Assembly: GCF_002355155.1 (NCBI RefSeq)
Contig: NZ_AP017369.1
Coordinates: 496,001 to 560,000 of the forward strand
DNA from: Corynebacterium suranareeae
GTDB taxonomy: Bacteria; Actinomycetota; Actinomycetes; Mycobacteriales; Mycobacteriaceae
Length of the DNA: 64,000 nt
Direction: 5' to 3'
Below, one piece after another: positions 16,216-24,963 of this stretch; the stretch's first letter is position 1, and every line of letters starts with the position of its first letter. The notes under the pieces are model-generated. The model ran no database searches and was not told the origin of the DNA. It saw only the letters and a list, made by a program, of their open reading frames with translations. A program made the translations under genes and the position numbers.

Positions 16216-16843
16216 TGCTATCCGTATCGTTGCGAGCGTTAATGTCGTTTGACTCACCTCACCCCACGACCCCTAGCCTTAGATTAGGGGTCGTTGCATT
16301 TTTCGGGTATGGATCGGTAGGGCGGACCCGATTATTATCCTGGTTCGACGCCTTTATGTGGAAGTGCTTTTCCAGCCGGTTCGGGGAGCGACCATAAGCA
16401 CATCCCTGATCCCCTCTGCGCTGACGCGGAATCGATTTGCTTGGCTTTTGGTCTTTCGCCAAGCGGGTTGAAATTTTACCAACAGCTCATGGCGGGAGGT
16501 TCCTTGCTTTTCTTTAAGAAACTTTTTCTGCTCTTTCCAGTCACGACAGTCATCCTTTGCGCGTGGAAAGGGTGTGATGAAAGTGGATGCTACCTCCTGT
16601 AGGAGGCGTCTGCACGACCAGGAGAACCCCTTTGCGTTGCACAATCGGCTTCACCCCGCACCGTCAGAGGCGGAGTCGGCACTTGGACATGTGGGCGTCG
16701 TCACGCTTACGGACCCGGGAAACCACCAAAACACCCATCGGGATTCGACAGTCCCCAGGTGAGAGCGTGGGGGCTGACTCGTCAGGCTGGTTTTCTCTAT
16801 CCTCGCGTATGTACCCAATAACCGATTTGTAGGAGGAGAGAAG
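16216..16843. other. Non-coding region between IS remnant and catalase
   Basis: Contains the hairpin at 16266-16294. A 96-codon minus-strand frame (16354-16644) is rich in Lys/Arg but unrecognised and lacks a good start. The right part is GC-rich and should contain the catalase promoter. It was probably imported with the catalase gene. Confidence 0.45.
16266..16294. terminator. Hairpin, probable terminator
   Basis: ACGACCCCTA (16266-16275) pairs with TAGGGGTCGT (16285-16294), followed by TGCATTTTT on the plus strand. It has no intact gene directly upstream, so it is probably left over from the mobile element or a lost gene. Confidence 0.6.
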
Positions 16844-19006
16844 ATGGCCCCGAAGTCCAACCCCGCAGCCTCCCCGCAGGGCGATAAGGCCCCCGGCACC
16901 CCAGGCAATGCCACCCCAGACAAGAACGAGCCCACTATTCCGACCACGCCTCCCGAACGTAAAGCGGACCAGCAGCCGCCGTCGGCTGTTTCCCCGACTG
17001 GCTGCCCGTTCCACATCGGCGCCGGCGAGTCCGATCCCCGCGCCCAGCAGGGTGAGTACCTGACCACAGCTCAGGGGGCACGCTTGAGCGAGACCAGCCA
17101 CTCGCTGCGCGCCGGCACCCGTGGCCCCTTGCTCATGCAGGACCACCATTTCCGCGAAAAGATCACCCACTTCGACCACGAGCGCATCCCTGAGCGCGTG
17201 GTCCACGCGCGCGGCGCAGGCGCACACGGCGTGTTCAAAGCCAATGGTGCAGCCTCTAAGATTTCCAAGGCGGGTGTGTTTACCAAGGATAAGGAAACCC
17301 CCGTATTCGTGCGCTTTTCCACTGTGCTGGGTTCGCGTGGCTCCGCTGACAGCGTGCGCGACACTCGCGGCTGGGGCGTGAAGTTCTACACCGATGAGGG
17401 CACCTGGGACCTGGTGGGCAACAACATCCCGGTTTTCTTCATCCAGGATGGCATCAAGTTCCCGGACGTCGTTCACGCTGCCAAACCGCACCCGGACCGG
17501 GAGATCCCCCAGGCGCAAAGTGCGCATGACACGTTCTGGGACTTCGCGGGCCTTCATACGGAGGCCACTCACCACACCTTCTGGAACATGTCGGACCGTG
17601 GAATCCCCCGTTCCTTCCGCACCATGGAAGGCTTCGGCATCCACACCTTCCGCATGATCAACGACGCCGGTGAGACCACCCTGGTCAAGTTCCACTTCAA
17701 GCCACGTCTCGGCGTCCACTCCCAAGTGTGGGAGGAAGCGCAGATCACCGGTGGCGTGGATCCGGACTTCCACCGTCGCGATCTCGCCGACGCCATCGAG
17801 GCCGGCTCCTACCCTGAGTGGGACCTGGGTGTTCAGGTCTTCCCGGACACCAAGGAGCAGATGTTCGAGGGCATTGATCTACTCGACCCGACGAAGATCG
17901 TCCCGGAGGAGCTCGCCCCGGTGGAGATCATCGGCACCCTGACCTTGAACAGGAACCCAGGCAACTACTTTGAGGAGACCGAACAGGTCGCCTTCCACCC
18001 GGGCCACCTGGTTCCCGGTATTGACGTGACCAACGACCCGTTGCTACAGGCACGCCTGTTTTCCTACCTGGACACCCAGATCAGCAGGCTGGGCGGGCCG
18101 AATTTCTCCCAGCTGCCGATCAACCGCCCGCACGCGCCCGTCAACGACAACCTCCGCGACGGCATGTACCAGCAGGGCGCGCATACGGGCGTCGCACCCT
18201 ACAAGCCGAACAGCCTGGACGGGGGAAACCCAACCGAGGCGAGCGTGAACGAGGGTGCACTTATCGATGTCCCGCAACCCGTTGAGGGCCACATCACCCG
18301 TGAGAACCCGGCCACCTTCGAGGACCACTTCTCGCAGCCGCGCATGTTCTACTTGTCCCTGTCGGACGTGGAGAAGCAGCACCTGACCGACGCATTCTCA
18401 TTCGAGCTGGGCAAGTGCTACGAGGAGAACGTCAAGCTCCGATACCTTGACGTTCTGGCCCACGTGGACCAAGGCCTGGCAGAAGCCGTCGCGGACAACC
18501 TAGGTCTGCCCTACCCGGAGCCTCAAGACGTCGCCGATGTGCAACCGTCGCCTGCTCTGTCCCAGGTGGGCGGCACCTGGCCCGTCGACGGCCGTCAGGT
18601 CGCGGTTCTAATCAACTCCGGAGCAGACCTCCGTGGTGTGGGTACGCTTCTGGATACCCTCTTCGACGACGGCGTGACCCCGCTGATCGTCTCGGATAAG
18701 GGCGGCACCGTTACTACAGACGGCGCAGAGGTCTCCGTGTCGCGCACCTACCTCACCGCGCGCTCCATCGAGTTTGATGCTGTCGTGGTGGTCAACCCTC
18801 CTGCGATCCCGGAGGTGGACACAATGTTGGGTGAATTTGAGCGTCACAAGAAGGCAATCATCCTCGCCGGGCCGGATGCCGACGTCGCACTGGGTGCTGC
18901 TCGCGTCGCAGTCGACCAGCCCGGTATCGTCGCCGTCGACTCTCCTTCCCAGGCTGCGGGCCCGGTGACGGAGCTTCTTGCCTCTCACCGCGTCTGGGAG
19001 CGGTAG
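16844..19006 (+). CDS. katE: Large-subunit clade II catalase (KatE/HPII type)
   Basis: Haem catalase, 2 H2O2 to O2 and water, cytoplasmic. Length 720 aa. Residues about 1-75 are a Pro-rich extension. The catalytic domain shows VVHARGAGAHGVF with the active-site His, VRFSTVLGSRGSADSVRD, and the Asn-bearing FFIQDGIKFPD. The haem-ligand Tyr lies in RLFSYLDTQISRLGG. Residues about 580-720 form the flavodoxin/DJ-1-like C-terminal domain (VAVLINSGADLRGV, VVVVNPPAIPEVD, AIILAGPDADVALG) that defines large clade II enzymes. AGGAGGAGAG is a strong ribosome site. It is higher in GC than its surroundings and flanked by an IS3 remnant, which suggests acquisition. Confidence 0.93.
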   Translation: MAPKSNPAASPQGDKAPGTPGNATPDKNEPTIPTTPPERKADQQPPSAVSPTGCPFHIGAGESDPRAQQGEYLTTAQGARLSETSHSLRAGTRGPLLMQDHHFREKITHFDHERIPERVVHARGAGAHGVFKANGAASKISKAGVFTKDKETPVFVRFSTVLGSRGSADSVRDTRGWGVKFYTDEGTWDLVGNNIPVFFIQDGIKFPDVVHAAKPHPDREIPQAQSAHDTFWDFAGLHTEATHHTFWNMSDRGIPRSFRTMEGFGIHTFRMINDAGETTLVKFHFKPRLGVHSQVWEEAQITGGVDPDFHRRDLADAIEAGSYPEWDLGVQVFPDTKEQMFEGIDLLDPTKIVPEELAPVEIIGTLTLNRNPGNYFEETEQVAFHPGHLVPGIDVTNDPLLQARLFSYLDTQISRLGGPNFSQLPINRPHAPVNDNLRDGMYQQGAHTGVAPYKPNSLDGGNPTEASVNEGALIDVPQPVEGHITRENPATFEDHFSQPRMFYLSLSDVEKQHLTDAFSFELGKCYEENVKLRYLDVLAHVDQGLAEAVADNLGLPYPEPQDVADVQPSPALSQVGGTWPVDGRQVAVLINSGADLRGVGTLLDTLFDDGVTPLIVSDKGGTVTTDGAEVSVSRTYLTARSIEFDAVVVVNPPAIPEVDTMLGEFERHKKAIILAGPDADVALGAARVAVDQPGIVAVDSPSQAAGPVTELLASHRVWER

Positions 19007-19021
19007 GAGGCAAATGTTGAT

Positions 19022-19065
19022 ATCGTGGCACCCGGAAAATCGCCGGATCTGCCGGGTGCCACGAT
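19022..19065 (+). terminator. 14-bp hairpin terminator after catalase
   Basis: ATCGTGGCACCCGG (19022-19035) and CCGGGTGCCACGAT (19052-19065) pair perfectly, 16 bases after the catalase stop codon. There is no strong T-run, but strength and position support termination. Confidence 0.75.
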
Positions 19066-19296
19066 GAGACTCACTTACTGATTGCGTTGTGCAACAGTCG
19101 CACAGTCCTGTCGAATCGGTGCGGGAATGTTTTTGCACCGTGCTGCCCGCATTTTCTTTCTTCTGGCGGGTTAAACGTGGGTGCAAGAGACGAGAAGGTG
19201 GGGTCGGGTCTACAATCCCGAGTTTCCACAGTATATGAGATGTTTGCGCTCTACTTGCTGCTTTGAAGTGTTTGGCTCTCAGAATGTCGAGGGAAT

Positions 19297-19333
19297 AAAA
19301 GGCGCCACAAAATGTTAGTTTGTGACGCCTTTT
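19297..19333 (-). terminator. 15-bp hairpin terminator
   Basis: AAAAGGCGCCACAAA (19297-19311) and TTTGTGACGCCTTTT (19319-19333) pair with one mismatch across a 7-base loop. A/T-runs flank both sides. It would end leftward transcription coming from the Excalibur gene and the remnant before it. Confidence 0.7.
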
Positions 19334-19373
19334 AGGCCTAGTAAAAGACCAATTGGAATTTGATCAGTCGTGA

Positions 19374-19472
19374 TTAACCCACAATTAGGGCAAGAGTCAC
19401 GTAGTAGGACTCAGAGTCTTTTCCAACTGCAACACCGAATGGGATAGAAGTACGGGAGAGATCTCCGAAGTC
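19374..19472 (-). pseudogene. Remnant of a small secreted protein gene (C-terminus)
   Basis: The minus strand reads a 32-codon tail ending FGVAVGKDSESYYVTLALIVG then stop. This resembles the tail of the 8635-9144 product (VGVLVEKSDGQYYMVTVYLG) in order and spacing. Two in-frame TGA codons lie immediately upstream (the nearest at 19473-19475), and no start is present. It looks like the surviving 3' end of a third member of that family, followed by a terminator in the right place. Confidence 0.55.
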
Positions 19473-19536
19473 TCAGGAGGCTCAATAACTTCCGTAGTCT
19501 CCACAGCTCCCAATCTTCCAGAACTTAAAACCCAAA

Positions 19537-20085
19537 CTACCGAGGGCGTGATTCGCAGCCGATGCCGTCGCGGTCGCGGTCGAGGTGTGTGCCGTAGCCT
19601 GGATCGCTTTGGCGGATGGACCTTCCCAGGACGTTCCATACTTCGGTGCAGTTTTTGTAGGTGCGGTTGGTCTGTACTGGGGCTGGAGCAGGCGCAGGAG
19701 CGACAACCTGGGGTGCGACGGCCTGAGGAGCGACGGCCTGAGGTGCAGGGGCAGGGGCGGGAGCAGGCGCCTGAGGTGCCAATGCTGGGGGATTTGGAAT
19801 GATTCCTGGGAGGGGATTTGGGATCATGCGCTGTTGTACTGCCCAGTGCACACCACCTGCGATAAGTCCGCCGACTGCGGCGATAGCTGCGATACCGAAG
19901 ATGATGTCCCGGTTGGAGAGGTCAGAATCTTCGGAATCCTCTGAACTTCCTGAGCTTGTGCCACTGCTTAGTTCAGATGACACGGAGGTGTCAGTGTCTG
20001 TGTCCACGGTTTGCGCCTGCACTGGCGAGATGGTGGAAAAGGCGATCGCGGTGGTCGCGAGCATGGTGATGATGGTTTTACGCAT
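19537..20085 (-). CDS. Excalibur-domain secreted/membrane protein
   Basis: About 182 aa. Signal peptide MRKTIITMLATTAIAFSTI ends near VQAQ. A Ser/Asp/Thr-rich linker follows, then a hydrophobic segment (IIFGIAAIAAVGGLIAGGV) that probably spans the membrane. Next comes a Pro/Ala repeat stalk (PAPAPAPAPQ, AVAPQAVAPQVVAP). The C-terminus is an Excalibur calcium-binding module, YKNCTEVWNVL and later DRDRDGIGCE with two Cys. Such modules are found on secreted nucleases and wall-associated proteins, but no enzyme domain is present. The frame also allows ATG 20094; MRKT was preferred as a typical signal start. Confidence 0.82.
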   Translation of the reverse strand: MRKTIITMLATTAIAFSTISPVQAQTVDTDTDTSVSSELSSGTSSGSSEDSEDSDLSNRDIIFGIAAIAAVGGLIAGGVHWAVQQRMIPNPLPGIIPNPPALAPQAPAPAPAPAPQAVAPQAVAPQVVAPAPAPAPVQTNRTYKNCTEVWNVLGRSIRQSDPGYGTHLDRDRDGIGCESRPR

Positions 20086-20094
20086 GCCAATCAT

Positions 20095-20584
20095 CTTGGC
20101 ACTAGCTGTCGAAATTATTACTATTTTCTGTCAGTGCTCCCCTTTTTTGGGTGTATAGGAGGTGCTATTTTCCAGGTATCTAGCGCGCAGGCACCCCGTT
20201 AAGCTACATGCCCGGTGCAAGCTTTTTGCTTATCGACGCCCCCTCGGCCACAATCCACCCAGCCCCAATGCAACTTCAATGAGATACCACCCGCGTTATA
20301 TTTACCCCGCGGGGAATCGAAGTTGGGTTGGGTTGGATGTAAACGCTTTACACACATGCCACGGTCTGTTCGTTATCTATGCAAGATGGAATTGATTTGA
20401 AAATCTTAGGATGAAGTTGAATCGGAGTGTTTACGCCTGGCGGGGATAGTGTCAGACCCCAGCAACTGTGACGTGGCTGATCGGTTACTAAACACTCTTG
20501 CTCTGAGGCTTCTGGGCTAAAAGAGAGTTGTGTAATGCCACTTTCACACATAGCCCGTGAGTGCTGTAGATGATTACGGGGAAT
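20095..20584. other. Intergenic region with possible structured RNA
   Basis: Separates two leftward genes. It contains the three-stem structure at 20425-20497 listed separately and, on the left, the presumed promoter of the Excalibur gene. No supported ORF. Confidence 0.5.
20425..20497. ncRNA. Possible three-stem structured RNA element
   Basis: GAGTGTTTA (20425-20433) pairs perfectly with TAAACACTC (20489-20497). Between them GGGG/CCCC (20442-20445/20457-20460) and AGC/GCT (20461-20463/20476-20478) can form two inner stems, giving a three-way junction. It does not match any riboswitch I can name. On the minus strand it lies about 340 bases upstream of the Excalibur gene and could be its leader; on the plus strand nothing follows. 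Orientation is unknown. Confidence 0.35.
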
Positions 20585-21679
20585 TTAACTATTATGCTCT
20601 TTATCTTCCGCTTTTCTAGTGGTCACAGCATCATCGACAAGCGAAGAAAGGTGAAACAAACTGGTGAGGAGAGAACCATAGATAGGCCACTTCTTTGAAG
20701 TTAATTGTTGATCCTCACTCATTTCACTTGAAAGTTTAGAAAGTCGGTCGCGGATAGGATCAATTTCCTGATTCGGATCTGCGAGCAGAGCTCCGGCATC
20801 GCGCATAAGCGATACCCACTGTTGTTGGAATACTGGATCCCAATCGGAATCTATATTCGGGGTATCACGAAGAGTCCGGGCAAGGTGGCGTAAATGAGCG
20901 ATCCCTTCATCAATGCGGGTGAGGTTTGATTCATAGCTGGTTTCCGTAGGCTGCGGGCGGCCCCCTCGGATGCGGATTTTACGAGGATTAATCCGGCGGC
21001 TTTCTCGAGCGAACCGCACGGAGTGCCACGCTTTTTCTAAGTCATTGTTAATAGAATTAATTTCTTCCAGCCACTCATCTGCATTGTCGATATTCCACTT
21101 TTCTGCAAGCTCATCGGCCATTTTTTGCAAAACCTCACCCATCCTCCGATCTAAGCTTCCTACCACCATGTTTGCCTCCTGGTCGCGTAAGGGAGGAAAG
21201 ATGATGAGGTTGATGGCTATGGCAACAGCCACGCCGAGCAGGATCTCTAAAATACGGTCGTATAAAAGGGGTTGTTGATCATCAAACCCGGAGGCAAGAA
21301 GAAAAATGGATGTAGTAGCAATCCCTATTCCTTCCGCGCGGAGCTTTGGTACTCGTGCACCTATTAATCCTATGACCATTGCAAGGCCAAAAGTCCACAC
21401 ATTGACGTCTAAGTAAGTGCCTATGACAAAGGAAAGTCCAACTCCGATGACAGAAGCAATTGCAGTTTGAATTCCACTGATAAAGGTGTGGTAGACGGTG
21501 AATTGCATCGTCATTAATGCTACCCAGGGAGCTAAAAAGGGCAGTTGGGAGTGGAGGAGGTTAACCGAAATCCACCACGTGACTGTCGCAGCAAGTGCTG
21601 ATTTAAAAACCTGCAGTGCATCTGATTGGACTGCGGGTGAGCGAATTTTTTCTACTAATGAGGTGGTTATTTCAGCCAC
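20585..21679 (-). CDS. FUSC/aromatic acid exporter-like membrane protein
   Basis: Protein of 364 aa from GTG 21679. The first about 170 residues contain six hydrophobic helices (FKSALAATVTWWISVNLL, FTVYHTFISGIQTAIASVIG, AIAINLIIFPPL). A long charged helical cytoplasmic part follows (ADELAEKWNIDNADEWLEEI). This half-FUSC layout matches the aromatic acid exporter family (YgaE/ArAE-like), thought to export or buffer weak aromatic acids. The substrate is unknown. It is monocistronic, and I found no clear terminator at its 3' end. Confidence 0.75.
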   Translation of the reverse strand: MAEITTSLVEKIRSPAVQSDALQVFKSALAATVTWWISVNLLHSQLPFLAPWVALMTMQFTVYHTFISGIQTAIASVIGVGLSFVIGTYLDVNVWTFGLAMVIGLIGARVPKLRAEGIGIATTSIFLLASGFDDQQPLLYDRILEILLGVAVAIAINLIIFPPLRDQEANMVVGSLDRRMGEVLQKMADELAEKWNIDNADEWLEEINSINNDLEKAWHSVRFARESRRINPRKIRIRGGRPQPTETSYESNLTRIDEGIAHLRHLARTLRDTPNIDSDWDPVFQQQWVSLMRDAGALLADPNQEIDPIRDRLSKLSSEMSEDQQLTSKKWPIYGSLLTSLFHLSSLVDDAVTTRKAEDKEHNS

Positions 21680-21771
21680 GAGTCTCTCTTCGACGGGGAT
21701 GGTTTTACAGAAGCCTATCCGAGTTCCCGTCGAAAAGGGCGAGCCTAGTATGGCGAGGCAATAAAGATGGC

Positions 21772-21811
21772 AAAACCGGCTGCCTTTTAGACTTAAAAGG
21801 CAGCCGGTTTT
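21772..21811 (-). terminator. 18-bp hairpin terminator
   Basis: An 18-base arm (21772-21789, beginning AAAACCGGCTGCC) pairs perfectly with 21794-21811 across a 4-base loop, with T-runs on both sides. It lies 17 bases beyond the mycolyltransferase stop codon and ends that leftward gene. Confidence 0.88.
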
Positions 21812-21827
21812 AATGTTAAATCTGTTT

Positions 21828-22925
21828 CTAGGCCTCTAGCTCAAATGCGCGGGCGAAGGTGGTCCAAGATCCGCGGAGGTCATCTTGCCACCAGCCCCAT
21901 GAATGGGTGCCAGTTGGGCGGAGGTTCCAGTCGGCTGGGATTCCTGCGGAATCAAGCTTTGCTTTGAGGTCGTGGGTGCACTTGTTGGTTGCAGCTTCGA
22001 TGATGCCGCCGGTTACTACGGTTTCTGCCATTGCAACGGACTGTACCTGCTGGTTGAGTCCTTCAAAGCGTGGGCTATCTACAGATTCCCATTCGCCAGC
22101 TAGGCCAGAAGCGTTGGAGACGTAAAGTTCAGTTCCGCGTAGTTTGTCGGAGTTGATCAGTGCGTCGTTGTAGATGTTGTATTCGCCACCGCGTGCTCCC
22201 CACATCTGTTCTGGGGTTGCGTTGCCGCGGTCGAGGGTGAGTTTGAGGTATTCCCATGGGAGCAGGCTGGAGGTTGCTGCGCATCCGGAGAAGGATGCTG
22301 CTGCATCGTAGAAGCCTGGGTAGTGCTGAGGGAAGAGTAGGGAAGTGGTTGCCGACATGGACATGCCGGCGATTGCGCGCTGGCCGTCAGTGTTGAGCTT
22401 TTCTTCCAATGGTCCTGGAAGTTCCTTGACTAGGAAGGTTTCCCACATTTGCTTACCACCGAGGTTGGCGTTTTCTTCTACCCAGTCGGTGTAGTACGAG
22501 AACTTGCCTTCCATTGGGATAACCACGTTGACGTTCTTCTCCAGGTAGAAATCCAGAACGTCAGTCTGCATAACCCAGTTAGCTGCGCCTTCGCCACCGT
22601 CGCCACCGTTAAGAAGGTAAATCACAGGACGAGGACCTGCGGACTCATCGGCAGTGATAACTACCAGTGGCACATTGCGGTCCATGGAAGGGGAGTATGC
22701 CCACATTTCTTTGACGCGCTCGTCTGCTGCGTTGACGTATGCGCGCCAGCGAGGAACGGACTGCTCATTCTCAGGAACGCCATCGGTGATGGTGGATTGT
22801 GCAGTGTCGCCTGCAACGTCTGCCGGGGTTAGCTCAGCAGCGCCTGCAATAGATGGCGTGGCAATTGTGGACATCGCGATTCCCAGCGCAATGGCTGGTG
22901 CAGCGATACGGCGAAGAAGCTTCAT
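21828..22925 (-). CDS. cmt1: Trehalose corynemycolyl transferase (antigen 85 family)
   Basis: Secreted mycolyltransferase, 365 aa, moving corynemycolate between trehalose monomycolate and acceptors in the outer membrane. Signal peptide MKLLRRIAAPAIALGIAMST ends near AGAAE. The alpha/beta hydrolase domain has the nucleophile Ser in AIAGMSMSATTS and the C-terminal His in PTGTHSWGWW. A DRNVPLVVI strand and VIYLLNGGDGG oxyanion segment are typical. GAGGGAAAG precedes ATG 22925 by about 7 nt. A longer frame to 23090 lacks a ribosome site and would bury the signal. Symbol follows position beside the exopolysaccharide operon in C. glutamicum as I remember it. Confidence 0.92.
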   Translation of the reverse strand: MKLLRRIAAPAIALGIAMSTIATPSIAGAAELTPADVAGDTAQSTITDGVPENEQSVPRWRAYVNAADERVKEMWAYSPSMDRNVPLVVITADESAGPRPVIYLLNGGDGGEGAANWVMQTDVLDFYLEKNVNVVIPMEGKFSYYTDWVEENANLGGKQMWETFLVKELPGPLEEKLNTDGQRAIAGMSMSATTSLLFPQHYPGFYDAAASFSGCAATSSLLPWEYLKLTLDRGNATPEQMWGARGGEYNIYNDALINSDKLRGTELYVSNASGLAGEWESVDSPRFEGLNQQVQSVAMAETVVTGGIIEAATNKCTHDLKAKLDSAGIPADWNLRPTGTHSWGWWQDDLRGSWTTFARAFELEA

Positions 22926-23526
22926 ACGTCTTTCCCTCGTGAACTTGTGGTTGGTAGCCCTGACCCTCGCCATTACATGACCAGTTAGGGGCTGCAGGGC
23001 GTAAACCCACTTATCGATAATATAAACCAAAGCTGGGCTAGCAGCCCGTTGTGCACTGCATCTTGGAATAGAATGTGGCGCACCTTTCATTTACATCGAG
23101 AACTCAAGCAACAACGTTAACAGGCATCTCAGCTTTTCGGAATCATCCTGTTAAGAATCCGATAAACAAAGCCGAATAGATCCCACTCAATTAATGCCTT
23201 TAAATTCAAATACTTCCCGTCGTTCACTCCCCTAGAAGTACCCCCTCAAATTGAGATCACGAATCGAAAGCGTCTAAGAAATACTAAGGTCAATCCGAAA
23301 ATAACTTAAATCCTGCATAAGAGTAACGCCTGCTATGTATCTTAAATTTCATGTCCTGCCCCACAAATTTGGAAATTGCGCTGAACTAAAATCAATTTCA
23401 AGCTAAATTAAGGAAACTGAGCTTCTGACCTATTCAGCGCTGGATTATTTCTGGCATTTTCTTGGCAGTCAGTGAGTTGCAAACGTTCTATTGGTTAAAA
23501 AATGATCTGCAAGAGGACTGCAAAAT
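22926..23526. other. AT-rich divergent intergenic region
   Basis: Lies between two divergent genes and must carry both the mycolyltransferase and the exopolysaccharide promoters. It is markedly AT-rich. TTGCAA (23477-23482) with AATGAT (23501-23506) is a weak promoter candidate for the kinase gene. No ORF or hairpin is supported. Confidence 0.45.
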
Positions 23527-24963
23527 ATGGAATTACGGGAATACGCGACGATCCTCATAAAGAATTGGGTGCTTATTGTTATTGCAGCCATTCTTGGTGT
23601 TGCTGCAGGCGCAGGTTTTTCGCTTTTGGCTACTCCGGAGTATCAGTCTCGTACTCAGTTGTATGTTTCGGTGCGTTCGGGGGCTGGAACGACTTCTGAC
23701 ATGGTTCAGGGTGCTAACTTTTCGCGTCAGATTGTGAATAGTTATGTTGATGTCATTAAGACGGGTGTTGTCTTAGAGCCGGTTGTTGATGAGCTGGGTC
23801 TGGAGCTGACGGCTAATCAGCTGAGTTCTCATATCACTGCGGCTTCTCCTGCTGATACTGCGTTGATTAACATCACTGCGTCTAGTCCCTCTCCTCAGCA
23901 GGCGGCTGAGATCGCCAATGCAGTGGGGGAGAGCTTCAAAAACGTTGTGCAGTCTGAATTGGAACCGGATACCGGCACGGGCATGAGCCCCGTTAACCTG
24001 ACTACCACCCAGGAAGCCTTGGAGCCTAGTTCTCCGGTCAGCCCTAACGTCTTGATGAATATCCTTCTGGGACTTCTCGTTGGTCTTGCAGTCGGTGTTG
24101 GTATTGCAGTGCTTCGTGCGGCTTTGGATACTCGTATTCATTCCTTGCGCGATATTGAAGAAGTTACTGATAAGCCACTTCTGGGTGGAATCGTTGCGGA
24201 TTCTGAGGTTGAGAAGCACCCGTTGATCATTAAGCACAAGCCACATAGTGCTATTGCTGAGTCTTTCCGTACTTTGCGTACTAACCTGCAGTTCCTTAAT
24301 GTCGGCGGCTCATCTTCGGTATTTGTTTTCTCCTCCGCTAATCCGGGTGAAGGTAAGTCGACCACTTCTGTAAACCTTGCTTTGGCGCTTGCGGAGGCCG
24401 GCTCCCGTGTGGCACTGATTGAAGCTGACCTGAGACTTCCTCGCGTAAGCAAGTACCTCGGAGTTGAGGGCAACGCAGGTCTGACTGACATTCTCATTGG
24501 CAAGGCTGAGGTTAATGATGTGTTGCAGCGTTGGGGTAGGACTCAAATGTACTATCTCCCGGCCGGTCGCATTCCGCCGAACCCGAGCGAGTTGCTTGGT
24601 TCTGCTGAGATGGACAAGGTCATCGCGGAGCTTGAGGAAAGCTTTGATTACGTGATCATCGATGCCCCTCCAGCGTTGGCGGTTACCGATGCTGCGGTTA
24701 TTGGTCATGGCAAGGCTGGCATCCTGATTGCCGTCTCCGCAGGTTCCACGAAGAAACCTGAGCTGGAAGCTACCCTGTCCACGCTTGACAATGCCGATGC
24801 CAATGTTGTTGGCGTTGTCGCTACGATGCTTCCTCCAAAGTCTGTGGCTGGTTATGGCTACGGAAATTACGGCTACGGCGACACCTCCAAAATCAACGCC
24901 CCAAAGCCCGAAAACACCGACACCACCAACACCGACACCACCAAGGCTGACAATGAGCAATAG
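23527..24963 (+). CDS. wzz: Wzz/Wzc-type polysaccharide co-polymerase tyrosine kinase
   Basis: Membrane BY-kinase controlling polysaccharide length and export, 478 aa. The N-terminus is a Wzz domain with a membrane helix at about 15-35 (VLIVIAAILGVAAGAGFSLL) and a second near 175-200 (NILLGLLVGLAVGVGIAVL). The kinase domain shows Walker A SANPGEGKSTTSVN, Walker A' ALIEADLRLP and Walker B YVIIDAPPALA. A C-terminal tyrosine cluster at residues 443, 445, 448 and 450 (GYGYGNYGYG) is the autophosphorylation site. AGAGGA precedes the ATG. It overlaps the phosphatase gene by 11 nt, the usual kinase-phosphatase couple. Confidence 0.92.
   Translation: MELREYATILIKNWVLIVIAAILGVAAGAGFSLLATPEYQSRTQLYVSVRSGAGTTSDMVQGANFSRQIVNSYVDVIKTGVVLEPVVDELGLELTANQLSSHITAASPADTALINITASSPSPQQAAEIANAVGESFKNVVQSELEPDTGTGMSPVNLTTTQEALEPSSPVSPNVLMNILLGLLVGLAVGVGIAVLRAALDTRIHSLRDIEEVTDKPLLGGIVADSEVEKHPLIIKHKPHSAIAESFRTLRTNLQFLNVGGSSSVFVFSSANPGEGKSTTSVNLALALAEAGSRVALIEADLRLPRVSKYLGVEGNAGLTDILIGKAEVNDVLQRWGRTQMYYLPAGRIPPNPSELLGSAEMDKVIAELEESFDYVIIDAPPALAVTDAAVIGHGKAGILIAVSAGSTKKPELEATLSTLDNADANVVGVVATMLPPKSVAGYGYGNYGYGDTSKINAPKPENTDTTNTDTTKADNEQ

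Noticed and set aside
16354..16644. 96-codon Lys/Arg-rich minus-strand frame next to the IS3 remnant
   Set aside because: I considered a transposase or integrase fragment, but no motif could be matched.
16664..17773. 369-codon minus-strand frame opposite the catalase
   Set aside because: It lies antisense to a clear catalase and its composition is the codon shadow of a GC-rich gene; no ribosome site or motif.
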